A stretch of DNA of 40,268 nucleotides from Bacillota bacterium (GCA_009780625.1 WQZR01000001.1:1-40268); one strand, 5' to 3'. Positions 23,644 to 31,118 are shown, counted from the first letter of the stretch. Made by a program: numbers and translations. The notes: generated by a model not told the origin, from the letters alone.

Positions 23644-24705
23644 ATGGACCCTAAAGATTTTATTAAGTCAGCAAAACCTGCTGGAACACAAATAGAAGTT
23701 CGCGATGTTGCTCCTATAAAACAGGAACAAGATATCGATTTTGAAAACAAACTTAGACCAAAGAGTCTAGTTTCTTTTGTTGGTCAGAAAAAGATTAAAG
23801 AAAACCTGAATGTATATATCTCTGCAGCAAAGAAAAGAAATGAAGTTCTAGACCACGTTTTGCTATATGGTCCTCCAGGACTTGGAAAAACAACTCTTGC
23901 ACGCATCTTAGCAACAGAAATGAACGCACAGATTAGATACACAACTGGTCCAACAATTGAGCGTGCTGCAGACCTTGCCAGCATTCTTTCAAACATCAAA
24001 CGTGGTGATGTTTTATTCATAGACGAAATTCATGGACTTGCTAAAAATATCGAAGAAATTTTATATGGAGCAATGGAAGATTTCAGCCTAGACCTAATCA
24101 CAGGAAAAGGTCCATCTGCAAACAGCATTCGCATTTCAATTGAACCATTCACGCTTATAGGAGCCACCACAAGGGCAGGGTTAATCTCTGCACCACTTAG
24201 AGACCGTTTCGGTGTTGTTGAACGTCTGGAGCTATATACAGCCGAAGAACTGGCTCAAATCGTTTCACGCAGTGCTGAAATTCTTGGAATTAAGATTTCA
24301 CAAGATGCAGCAACAGAACTAGCTAAACGCGCACGCGGAACGCCAAGAATTGCAAACAGACTTATTCGAAGAGTTAGAGACTTTGCGGAATTTGCAGGGA
24401 AAGATTCAATAGGTATTGAAGAAACAAAACATGCTCTAGAAAAACTTGGAATTGATGCACTAGGTCTAGACGCAACAGACATAAAACTACTTAAAGCAAT
24501 TCACGAAAAATATTCAAACGGTCCAGTTGGACTTGAAACACTTTCAGCAATCACAGGTGAAGATTCTAAAACAATCGAAGATATGTATGAGCCATATTTG
24601 ATGGCGTTAGGCTTACTAACAAAAACACCACGCGGAAGAATAATCACCGACGCAGCAATCGAACACATCACAGGAAAACCAGCAGGAGGACAACTCAGTT
24701 TCTAA
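23644..24705 (+). CDS. ruvB: Holliday-junction helicase RuvB
   Basis: AAA+ motor that drives branch migration with RuvA. Walker A GPPGLGKT (76-83), Walker B LFIDEIH (Asp127, Glu128), sensor 1 and arginine-finger region GATTRAGLISAPLRDRFG, and the C-terminal winged helix (GPVGLETLSAITGED, TPRGR). 353 residues, full length. TAAAAT (23632-23637) is 6 nt before the ATG with no Shine-Dalgarno, so the start is probably leaderless. It runs into queA with a 1-bp gap. Confidence 0.96.
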   Translation: MDPKDFIKSAKPAGTQIEVRDVAPIKQEQDIDFENKLRPKSLVSFVGQKKIKENLNVYISAAKKRNEVLDHVLLYGPPGLGKTTLARILATEMNAQIRYTTGPTIERAADLASILSNIKRGDVLFIDEIHGLAKNIEEILYGAMEDFSLDLITGKGPSANSIRISIEPFTLIGATTRAGLISAPLRDRFGVVERLELYTAEELAQIVSRSAEILGIKISQDAATELAKRARGTPRIANRLIRRVRDFAEFAGKDSIGIEETKHALEKLGIDALGLDATDIKLLKAIHEKYSNGPVGLETLSAITGEDSKTIEDMYEPYLMALGLLTKTPRGRIITDAAIEHITGKPAGGQLSF

Positions 24706-24706
24706 A

Positions 24707-25780
24707 ATGAAAACAGACATCAAAGACTATTGGTATGATTTGCCACCAGAACTTATTGCACAAACTCCACTAAAGAAGCGCGACGAAAGTAAGCTTCTCT
24801 ATTTTGATGGCAAAAATGTAAACCACGGAAACAAGTTTTTAGATTTGCCAAAACTATTAAAAAAAGGCGACATTCTTGTTGTAAACGAAACAAAGGTTTT
24901 GCCGATTAGACTTATTGGAAAAAAATCAACTGGTGCAGAGTGCGAAGTTTTTCTCTTAAAAGATATAGGGGTCGCACCTCAGGGCGACCCGAACAAAAAA
25001 ACATACAACGCTCTAATCAGACCAGCAAAAAGACTTAAAGTAGGAGACGCAGTTGACTGCGGCAAAATGAAAGTTAGAATATCAGAGAAACACGAAGATG
25101 GTCAAGCAACAGTTGAACTAAACTACACTGGCATCTTCGAAGAAGTTCTAGATGAGGTGGGAGAAGTCCCTCTTCCTAGTTACATAAAAAACGTAGGGGT
25201 TGCACCTCAGGGCGACCCGCTCTGCGAACGCTATAACACAATCTATGCATGTCACGCAGGCAGCAGCGCTGCACCAACTGCAGGGCTTCATTTCACACCT
25301 GAGGTGATTAAACAAGTTGAAGCGATGGGCGTGGAAATTGTTCGCATAATTCTTCATGTGGGTCTGGGAACATTTAGACCAATCAAGGTGGATAACATCC
25401 TAAATCACGACATGCACTCAGAAGAATATTTCATTTCACCTGAAGCGGCAGAAAAGATTAACAGAGCGAAAAGAGAGAATAGAAGAGTTGTTGGTGTTGG
25501 AACAACCAGCATGCGAGCTCTTGAACACAACAGTGCACAATATGGCGAAATCAAGGCAGGAAGTTTTCTTGCAAACAGTTTTATTCATAACGACTACGAT
25601 TTTAAAATAATCGATGCAATGATTACAAACTTCCACCTGCCAAATTCAACACTAGTTTTGTTGGTTTCGGCATTCGTTGGTTTTGACAACTATAAAGAAA
25701 TATATAAACAAGCCGTGGAACAGCAATATAGATTTTTTTCTTTCGGAGACTCTAGTTTCCTAATCAGACCAAGGAAATAA
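24707..25780 (+). CDS. queA: S-adenosylmethionine:tRNA ribosyltransferase-isomerase QueA
   Basis: Makes epoxyqueuosine in tRNA from 7-aminomethyl-7-deazaguanine. Motifs: YDLPPELIAQTPL, RDESKLLYF, GDILVVNETKVLPIRL, SAAPTAGLHF, HVGLGTFRPI, GVGTTSMRALE, NFHLPNSTL. 357 residues, about 15 longer than usual because of two palindromes, read as IGVAPQGDP (87-95) and VGVAPQGDP (163-171). The second lies between LPSYIKN and ERYNTIYA, where homologs have a short loop. The ruvB-queA coupling is common in Firmicutes. GGAGGA lies about 15 nt upstream within ruvB. Confidence 0.96.
   Translation: MKTDIKDYWYDLPPELIAQTPLKKRDESKLLYFDGKNVNHGNKFLDLPKLLKKGDILVVNETKVLPIRLIGKKSTGAECEVFLLKDIGVAPQGDPNKKTYNALIRPAKRLKVGDAVDCGKMKVRISEKHEDGQATVELNYTGIFEEVLDEVGEVPLPSYIKNVGVAPQGDPLCERYNTIYACHAGSSAAPTAGLHFTPEVIKQVEAMGVEIVRIILHVGLGTFRPIKVDNILNHDMHSEEYFISPEAAEKINRAKRENRRVVGVGTTSMRALEHNSAQYGEIKAGSFLANSFIHNDYDFKIIDAMITNFHLPNSTLVLLVSAFVGFDNYKEIYKQAVEQQYRFFSFGDSSFLIRPRK
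24965..24990 (+). repeat. mini-palindrome copy 9 (type A) inside queA
   Basis: ATAGGGGTCGC, loop ACCTCAGG, GCGACCC. The first base differs from the family (A for G). Read as IGVAPQGDP. Confidence 0.9.
25193..25218 (+). repeat. mini-palindrome copy 10 (type A) inside queA
   Basis: GTAGGGGTTGC, loop ACCTCAGG, GCGACCC. One stem pair is G-T. Loop identical to copy 9, so the two queA copies may be related by a local event. Read as VGVAPQGDP. Confidence 0.9.
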
Positions 25781-25897
25781 TATTTTTGAAAGATTGATTT
25801 ATACGAGAGAGCAAAAACATACTGTTTGAGCCTAGAGGCGAGTTGTATTTTTTTGCGAATGAGTGTAAACAATCTTGAAAAAAGCATAGTATGAATT

Positions 25898-26464
25898 ATG
25901 AAAATAATAAAACGAAAAATGTTTATGGGGGCAAACACGGCAGACGGGTTTGTTTCTTTTTATGACCAAATCGTTGACTGGTATGACATCAAAAAAATGT
26001 ATATATTGAAGGGCGGAAGCGGAGTTGGCAAAAGCACATTTATAAAAAAATTCACAGAAAGAGTTATTGCGAATGTAGGGGTCGCGCCTAAGAGCGACCC
26101 GCAAACTTTAACAATCGATTTCATCATGTGCAGTTTCGACCCCAACTCCTACGACGGCGTGATTATTCACGAACTGGGCTTGGCAATAATTGATGGAACG
26201 CTTCCACACATCGTCGACCCAAAATATCCAGGACTTGTTGAAGAAATAATTGATTTATCAAAATATATAAACCCAAATGCTGTAGGGGTCGACCGTTGGG
26301 CGACCCGTGACCTAAAACAACAAAAAAGCGAACTATTTAAGTCCGCATATAAAACTCTAAACGATGCAATGGCTGTGCATATGCAACTTGAAGTTGTCTA
26401 TAAAGATGCTGTTGATTTCAAAAAAGTAGACAAACTAATTAGTCACATAGTCTCCAAGATATGA
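25898..26464 (+). CDS. Short P-loop ATPase resembling half of the PRK06851 family
   Basis: GGSGVGKS at 39-46 is a clear P-loop. The order around it (MGANTADGFVSFYDQI, then FDPNSYDGVIIHELGLAIIDG, then PHIVDPKYPGLVEEIIDL) strongly recalls a Clostridia/Bacillus ATPase family of about 360 residues, as I remember it, in which two such halves are joined. This gene has only 188 residues, so it is either a half-size member or truncated. Two palindromes interrupt it: VGVAPKSDP (60-68) shortly after the P-loop helix, and a type B copy at 129-136 (VGVDRWAT). Weak start signals. It converges with the next gene and overlaps it by 30 bp. Confidence 0.65.
   Translation: MKIIKRKMFMGANTADGFVSFYDQIVDWYDIKKMYILKGGSGVGKSTFIKKFTERVIANVGVAPKSDPQTLTIDFIMCSFDPNSYDGVIIHELGLAIIDGTLPHIVDPKYPGLVEEIIDLSKYINPNAVGVDRWATRDLKQQKSELFKSAYKTLNDAMAVHMQLEVVYKDAVDFKKVDKLISHIVSKI
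26075..26100 (+). repeat. mini-palindrome copy 11 (type A) in the P-loop ATPase gene
   Basis: GTAGGGGTCGC, loop GCCTAAGA, GCGACCC. Flanked by AAT and GCAA. Read as VGVAPKSDP. Confidence 0.92.
26282..26306 (+). repeat. mini-palindrome copy 12 (type B) in the P-loop ATPase gene
   Basis: GTAGGGGTCG, loop ACCGTTGGG, CGACCC. 25 bp, one shorter than type A, with the same layout as copy 7. Read in the same starting frame (VGVDRWATR). Confidence 0.9.
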
Positions 26465-27085
26465 AGAAAGTTTCATTTCAACCGTTTCCTGTTCTTCTTC
26501 TGGCAGGAAATCAACTGAATATGGTCTGGCGTCATTAATAATTTTCTTAGCTCTTTTATATGCTGCATGAATGATATTAAACTGTTCTGCGTTGCTAAGC
26601 ACATCTCGAATGTCTACGCCAGTGAAAGAAAGAACGTCGTCAGCGGCATAACTCTCCAAATCAAAAAGGGGAGCAGTTCTTTTAGACCAAGCCATAATCT
26701 CACCAAAGTTATCTCGTATGTCCAAATCGGCTACAATAGAACTACTATATCGACCAGTATGCGGGCTGCGTTTTCCATATAGGCTATATTGCTGTTTTAT
26801 GCTTGAACCTAAATAGTCCACTGTATCGTGCGAACGTTTAAACTCATCGTCATAGATAAGGTCGGTTTCAAAAACCACAAGATGCTCATAAAACAACTCT
26901 TTAAGTTTGTTTATGTTTTTGTGTCCGTTTGAAAGCAGTTCTAAAAGAATGTCAAACTTGTTTCTGAGTTTAAATATATAGGCGTCGTTTTGTAAGCATT
27001 TCAAAGCACCAACAATAAGAGCATTTTCTGCTTTAAAATCTCTTGGAAAGTTTTTGCTATTCTTTAATTTTTCTAAAGCAGACAT
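26435..27085 (-). CDS. Hypothetical protein
   Basis: 216 residues with no membrane span. N-terminal helices (LEKLKNSKNFPRDFKAENAL) are followed by an acidic, aromatic-rich middle (YYGKR-like region SLYGKRSPHTGRYSS) and an acidic C terminus (FLPEEEQETVEM). CTGAGGA precedes the ATG, and TATAAT on this strand lies at 27105-27110, so it is a normal led gene. It converges with the P-loop ATPase gene and their 3' ends overlap by 30 bp. No family recognised. Confidence 0.6.
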   Translation of the reverse strand: MSALEKLKNSKNFPRDFKAENALIVGALKCLQNDAYIFKLRNKFDILLELLSNGHKNINKLKELFYEHLVVFETDLIYDDEFKRSHDTVDYLGSSIKQQYSLYGKRSPHTGRYSSSIVADLDIRDNFGEIMAWSKRTAPLFDLESYAADDVLSFTGVDIRDVLSNAEQFNIIHAAYKRAKKIINDARPYSVDFLPEEEQETVEMKLSSYLGDYVTN

Positions 27086-27143
27086 CTTACTCCTCAGTAT
27101 TATAATTATACTTTATAAACCTTTGCTGGTCAATATAGGCACA

Positions 27144-27163
27144 AAAAAACCGCTTTCGCGGTT
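27144..27163 (-). terminator. Terminator of tRNA-Ile
   Basis: On the minus strand AACCGC, GAAA, GCGGTT followed by a T run. It lies just after the tRNA CCA end. Confidence 0.85.
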
Positions 27164-27170
27164 ATCTTTA

Positions 27171-27247
27171 TGGTAGGACTAAATGGACTCGAACCATCGA
27201 CCCCCACCTTATCAGGGTGGTGCTCTAACCAACTGAGCTATAGTCCT
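27171..27247 (-). tRNA. tRNA-Ile (GAT)
   Basis: 77 nt with encoded CCA. The acceptor AGGACTA pairs with TAGTCCT, the discriminator is A, the anticodon loop is CTGATAA inside the stem CCACC/GGTGG, and the T loop is TTCGAGT. All arms fold. Confidence 0.95.
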
Positions 27248-27262
27248 AAGCGTTTTCGGTTT

Positions 27263-27322
27263 GGACTATAACTCACTGAGCTGACTCGCAGAGCAAGGTT
27301 CTCGCAGAGGTTCTTATAGTCC
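27263..27322. repeat. 60-bp cloverleaf-like inverted repeat upstream of tRNA-Ile
   Basis: GGACTATAA (27263-27271) and TTATAGTCC (27314-27322) form a perfect 9-bp stem. Between them are three short CTC-NNN-GAG units (CTCACTGAG once, CTCGCAGAG twice). The outer arm shares GGACTATA with the 5' end of the adjacent tRNA-Ile. Confidence 0.6.
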
Positions 27323-27417
27323 GTTACTTTATGTAAAACGAATGTAATTTTAACAGAAATCGCAAGATATGTCAATGTAATTTATGCTATACTTTTATAT
27401 AAGAGTTAGGGGGAAAA

Positions 27418-28947
27418 ATGGCACTAAGAACATTCGTGGTGGGAGATATTCACGGAAACTTTAACGAACTTCTTGTTTTAGAACATAAAATTCAAAAAAA
27501 GGCTGGCGGGAACTATGAGTTGATTTGCACGGGCGACATCATGAATGGCGGACCTGAATCATATCAACTTTTTAAATACGTAAAAGACAACCCAAAATTC
27601 AAATTGATTCTAGGAAACAACGACGAGTTTTTCTGTAGCGGAAAAATTGAAGGAAATGTGTTTAAAGACATGGGAGTTGCAGATGCAATCAGTTGCAACG
27701 AAGCAAGCGGTGTGACAGAAACATGGAAAAGCATTCTTAAGTTCTACAAAAGGAACGATGTTCCAGTTTTTAGAGAAAACTATGGAAGCGGAGAATGGGG
27801 AGGTTTTGGCGGACTTAGCCCAAGCGTGGACGGATTTGATGATATAAGTTTTGTTAATGCAATCTTGGCATATGAACATTTCTTTAAAGATGAATTCAAA
27901 AAACCTGAAAACAGTTCAATAATAAAACAAATTAAAAAAAGATGCGTTGAGTTTTCAAAAGTTAAAACTGGGGTGGAATATACAAAACGCCTTATAACGG
28001 AAAAAGATTCGGTAACAAAACGTTTAATGGCAGACAACGCAGGTTATATAACCGAATCAACTCCACGTTATAGAAATTTCAAAGAAGACTTTTCAAGACA
28101 TATAGACATGCTTCACAAAAAAATGCAAACGGGTGTGTATGGAAGAAGCAGAATGAACGACGACCCAGCATTTGAAAAATATATAATCGAAGGGAAAGCA
28201 GTTGGTGATGCTCTTTCAAAAACTCCATATTGCGACAAAGACTATGCTTGTCTTATTTTCCTAGCTCACGTTTTTAAAGAAATGAAACACTATTTCGAGA
28301 GATGTCCAACTTCAAAAATAATAAAAGAAGAAGACAAAACAATTGGTCTTTCTCACGCTGGTTATTTCACAAGAGACACAGAAGGAAGAATAATCGACCA
28401 GTGCTATCTGTTGACAAGTCAACCAGAATATAAGGCGATGGTATACGATGTGGACGCATATGGCTGTGGCTGGTTGCCAGACACAAAACCTGGGTTTGAG
28501 CCATATGAAACTAGAAGAAAAAATATATTCTATAAAACTGGCGTAAACGAGCGTTGGGGAAGAGGACATGGAAAAAATACAGAACTTCCAGTTAGAAACG
28601 AAGAAAACACATTCGAAGGAATTTGCTACACAATCCATGGTCATGTTCCAAGAAACGAAAAACTTGGAAATGTTGTGTGCTCTTTTGGAAACAACGGCGA
28701 ACTTGTTGCAGTCAACCTAGATGGTGGTGCAAAGGGCATGGAAAAAGATGGCGATAGTGTAATTCGTTGCTTCGAACCAAAGACTGGAATATTCCTCACA
28801 GTAAACACAGAAAACGAAATTGTTAGAAGCACGCTTGAAGATTATAGAAAAGCATATGCAATTCAAAAAGCTTTTGGAACGGTTAGTCCAGCAAGCAATG
28901 TTAGGGAAGTTGTTAAAACAACAATCAAAAACCAGCATACATTATAA
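27418..28947 (+). CDS. Calcineurin-like metallophosphatase (PPP-type)
   Basis: 509 residues. The dimetal motifs are in order: VVGDIHGNF (8-14), CTGDIMNGG (38-45; PPP enzymes have GDxVDRG), LGNNDEFF (65-72; GNHE or GNND), LSHAGYF about two-thirds along, and YTIHGHVP near 405. It is about twice the size of a bacterial Ser/Thr phosphatase. The extra length lies between GNND and the C-terminal His motifs. Substrate unknown (protein, nucleotide or dinucleotide polyphosphate). Preceded by TATACT (27388-27393) and GGGGGAA. Confidence 0.8.
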   Translation: MALRTFVVGDIHGNFNELLVLEHKIQKKAGGNYELICTGDIMNGGPESYQLFKYVKDNPKFKLILGNNDEFFCSGKIEGNVFKDMGVADAISCNEASGVTETWKSILKFYKRNDVPVFRENYGSGEWGGFGGLSPSVDGFDDISFVNAILAYEHFFKDEFKKPENSSIIKQIKKRCVEFSKVKTGVEYTKRLITEKDSVTKRLMADNAGYITESTPRYRNFKEDFSRHIDMLHKKMQTGVYGRSRMNDDPAFEKYIIEGKAVGDALSKTPYCDKDYACLIFLAHVFKEMKHYFERCPTSKIIKEEDKTIGLSHAGYFTRDTEGRIIDQCYLLTSQPEYKAMVYDVDAYGCGWLPDTKPGFEPYETRRKNIFYKTGVNERWGRGHGKNTELPVRNEENTFEGICYTIHGHVPRNEKLGNVVCSFGNNGELVAVNLDGGAKGMEKDGDSVIRCFEPKTGIFLTVNTENEIVRSTLEDYRKAYAIQKAFGTVSPASNVREVVKTTIKNQHTL

Positions 28948-28952
28948 AATCG

Positions 28953-28981
28953 TTGTCGCTTTTTAAACTTTTTGCTATAAT
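28953..28981 (+). promoter_or_regulatory. Promoter of the GPH transporter gene
   Basis: TTGTCG (28953-28958), 17-bp spacer, TATAAT (28976-28981). AAGGAAG directs the ATG at 29011. Confidence 0.8.
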
Positions 28982-29010
28982 AAAAACATTATATGCAAAA
29001 GGAAGAAAAT

Positions 29011-30414
29011 ATGGAAAACACACTAAAACTGAACACCAAAAGAACCATCTATATCGCTTTAGGGTTCTTTGCAGTTCTGATGTTTTGGCAAGTTTTTAAT
29101 TTCTATGTTCCGCTTATACTTCGAGTTATGCTTATGGACATGGGCGTTGAGAACTTCAACACAATCATTGGAATGATTATGAGTATCGACAACTTATTTG
29201 CGCTATTGTTTATTCCACTAATCGGAATTCTAAGCGACAGAACAAAAACAAGAATAGGGAAAAGGATGCCATACATTATTTGCGGTGTGGCACTAACAGT
29301 TCTTATCTTCCCATTCATTCCAGTTTTGTTCATGCTTGGAAGCGGTTGGGGTGCATTTGGCGGAGCGCTTGCAATGATGGCAATTGTTCTTATAGCAATG
29401 AGTATTGTAAGAACAACTGCAGTTGCCTTAGTTCCAGACGTAACACCAAAACCACTTAGACCAAAAGCAAACGCATATGTAAACTTCATTGGCTACATCG
29501 GTGCAATCTTAGCGGGTGGAATTGCGATGATTGTTCACGCAGACTTGGTTAAAGACCAAAGTGCAATGGTTCTTATTCCATTTATTGCAGTAAGTTTGAT
29601 TATGGTTCTGATGATTGCACTATTATTTAGAAACGTTAAAGAAAACAAAGTTCTTGCAGAAATGGAAGCTGAGCTAGAACTTGGCGAAAAAATGGCTGAA
29701 ACTGAAGCAGCAAAAAGACCAGACAGAAAGCTTACAAGACAAGATAAAATCAACCTTGCAATTATCTTAGGTTCAATCTTCCTTTGGTTCTTTGCCTTCA
29801 ATGCGGTTGAAACATTTTGGAGCACATACGGTGGCTACACAGACAACCTAACAGGCGAAGTGATTGGCGGAGTTCTTGGTGGCGGCTCGCTGGTTGGGCT
29901 TGCGGTTATAGTTCTTCCAGTCACATCTCTAATAACATTCCCATTTGTTATTTGGCTAAATAAAAAAATCGGACAGAAGTGGAGCGTGATTATGGGTATT
30001 TCCCTAATGCTTGTTCCAATGAGTTTATTGATTCTTGCAACATCTCTAGAAGGCATTCAAGGTTTCTTTGTTCTTCTTGCATTTGCTTCGTGTGGTGCAG
30101 GTTGGGCGATGATAAACGTAAACTCTTTCCCAATGGTTATGAACTATGCAAACAAAAACAACAAAGGAAAGTTTACAGGAATATACTATGTTGCCTCAAT
30201 GTCTGCTCAAACCCTAACAACGGTTATTGCAGGTCTGTTTGCAGACTATGTGTTTAACGACGACTGGAGATTCCTGTTCCCATATGCAGCAATCTTTATG
30301 GCAGGTGCTCTAGTTCTTATGTTGTTCTATAAGAGAAAACAACAAACTGAGGTTATTGCCGAAGAGGCAAAAGCAGCAACCGAAGAAATTGATGATGAAA
30401 AATTTAACTTCTAA
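29011..30414 (+). CDS. MFS transporter of the GPH (glycoside-pentoside-hexuronide) family
   Basis: 467 residues, about 12 hydrophobic spans, with a charged central loop (MAEMEAELELGEKMAETEAAKRPDRK-type region near 215-245). The segment ILSDRTKTRIGKRMPYII (73-90) is the GPH signature between spans 2 and 3, with Asp76. These proteins import sugars or glycosides with a cation, and the specific sugar cannot be read. I use ATG 29011 because AAGGAAG lies just before it, not the ATG at 28993. The C-terminal tail is acidic. It ends at a terminator shared with the oppositely oriented tRNA cluster. Confidence 0.85.
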   Translation: MENTLKLNTKRTIYIALGFFAVLMFWQVFNFYVPLILRVMLMDMGVENFNTIIGMIMSIDNLFALLFIPLIGILSDRTKTRIGKRMPYIICGVALTVLIFPFIPVLFMLGSGWGAFGGALAMMAIVLIAMSIVRTTAVALVPDVTPKPLRPKANAYVNFIGYIGAILAGGIAMIVHADLVKDQSAMVLIPFIAVSLIMVLMIALLFRNVKENKVLAEMEAELELGEKMAETEAAKRPDRKLTRQDKINLAIILGSIFLWFFAFNAVETFWSTYGGYTDNLTGEVIGGVLGGGSLVGLAVIVLPVTSLITFPFVIWLNKKIGQKWSVIMGISLMLVPMSLLILATSLEGIQGFFVLLAFASCGAGWAMINVNSFPMVMNYANKNNKGKFTGIYYVASMSAQTLTTVIAGLFADYVFNDDWRFLFPYAAIFMAGALVLMLFYKRKQQTEVIAEEAKAATEEIDDEKFNF

Positions 30415-30420
30415 AAACAA

Positions 30421-30444
30421 AAAAACGCCTGACGGCGTTTTTTT
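30421..30444. terminator. Bidirectional terminator between the GPH gene and the tRNA cluster
   Basis: AAAAACGCC, TGAC, GGCGTTTTTTT. A and T runs on both sides allow use on either strand. The tRNA-Asp CCA end abuts it. Confidence 0.88.
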
Positions 30445-30520
30445 GGCGACCTCGATCGGACTCGAACCGACGACCTCCTGCGTGACAGGCAGGCGTTCTA
30501 ACCAACTGAACTACGAGGCC
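30444..30520 (-). tRNA. tRNA-Asp (GTC)
   Basis: 77 nt with encoded CCA. The acceptor GGCCTCG pairs with CGAGGTC (one G-T), the anticodon loop is CTGTCAC in the stem CCTGC/GCAGG, and the discriminator is G, as expected for Asp. Confidence 0.95.
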
Positions 30521-30524
30521 ATAT

Positions 30525-30601
30525 TGGTGGGCCTTCAGGGACTTGAACCCCGGACAATCCGGTTATGAGCCGGGTGCTCTAACCAACTGAGCTAAAGGCC
30601 C
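30525..30601 (-). tRNA. tRNA-Met (CAT), elongator type
   Basis: 77 nt with encoded CCA. The acceptor GGGCCTT pairs with AAGGCCC, and the anticodon loop is CTCATAA. The stem lacks the GGG/CCC run of initiator tRNA and the 1-72 pair is intact, so I call it elongator. A CAT tRNA modified to read Ile cannot be excluded. Confidence 0.9.
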
Positions 30602-30615
30602 CCACGCATAGCGTG

Positions 30616-30701
30616 TGGTGGGTAGTGGCGGATTCGAACCACCGAAGGCGAAAGCCGGGGGAGTTACAGTCCCCTGCATTTGACCGCTCTGCAAACTACC
30701 C
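30616..30701 (-). tRNA. tRNA-Tyr (GTA)
   Basis: 86 nt with encoded CCA. The acceptor GGGTAGT pairs with ACTACCC, the anticodon loop is CTGTAAC, and there is a long variable arm as in bacterial tRNA-Tyr. Confidence 0.95.
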
Positions 30702-30727
30702 ATGAGTTTTTGTATGCGACAAGAAAG

Positions 30728-30756
30728 ATTATAACATTTAATGTAGATTAAGACAA
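30728..30756 (-). promoter_or_regulatory. Promoter of the Tyr-Met-Asp tRNA cluster
   Basis: On the minus strand TTGTCT (30751-30756), 17-bp spacer, TATAAT (30728-30733), about 26 nt before the tRNA-Tyr 5' end. Confidence 0.75.
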
Positions 30757-30764
30757 GTATTTTT

Positions 30765-30983
30765 TTAATGGCATCTGCAAGAATAACCAAGGTCAGACCT
30801 TGCACAACAAGAGCCCAATGCGTCAGATTTAAGTTCTGCTTCTCTCTTTTCTTTCTCTCTTCTTTTTGCAGCCTCGTCTAAGTCACCTTTTAGTTTTGTA
30901 AGTTCAACTTTAGGTTCAGATGAAAAATCGTCAAACAGACTAAGTTGAGAAATTTTTGATGTTGAGTCTACCTTGTTTGCCAT
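30765..30983 (-). CDS. Small charged protein with Cys-rich C terminus
   Basis: 72 residues from the ATG at 30983, chosen because GTGGAGGAAAG lies just upstream. The N terminus (MANKVDSTSKISQLSLFDDF) is followed by a charged helix (AKRREKEKREAELK) and then a terminal Cys cluster, SCCARSDLGYSCRCH (four Cys and one His in 15 residues). The tail could bind a metal or carry disulfides. A modified-peptide precursor is possible but no processing enzyme is nearby. It lies upstream of the tRNA-Tyr promoter on the same strand. No family recognised. Confidence 0.6.
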   Translation of the reverse strand: MANKVDSTSKISQLSLFDDFSSEPKVELTKLKGDLDEAAKRREKEKREAELKSDALGSCCARSDLGYSCRCH

Positions 30984-31118
30984 AGAGCTTTCCTCCACTA
31001 TGTAAATAATACCATTCATATACTGCCACTGTCAACACAGAATATTATTGATGCCCTCAATTTTATTTTAATATTTTATATGCCTGGTGATATAATAAAA
31101 TATTAAATAGGAGGGAAT

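Noticed and set aside
25781..25897. Possible small RNA or gene between queA and the P-loop ATPase gene
   Set aside because: The 117 bp show no convincing promoter-terminator pair and no ORF with a ribosome-binding site.
681..26306. Palindrome family as a CRISPR array
   Set aside because: Copies are hundreds to thousands of bases apart, in both orientations and mostly inside genes. There are no regular spacers and no cas genes.
30356..30568. Plus-strand ORF running from the GPH gene through tRNA-Asp and tRNA-Met
   Set aside because: It ends in the well-known spurious tRNA-derived peptide GLEPRTIRL and contains a terminator.
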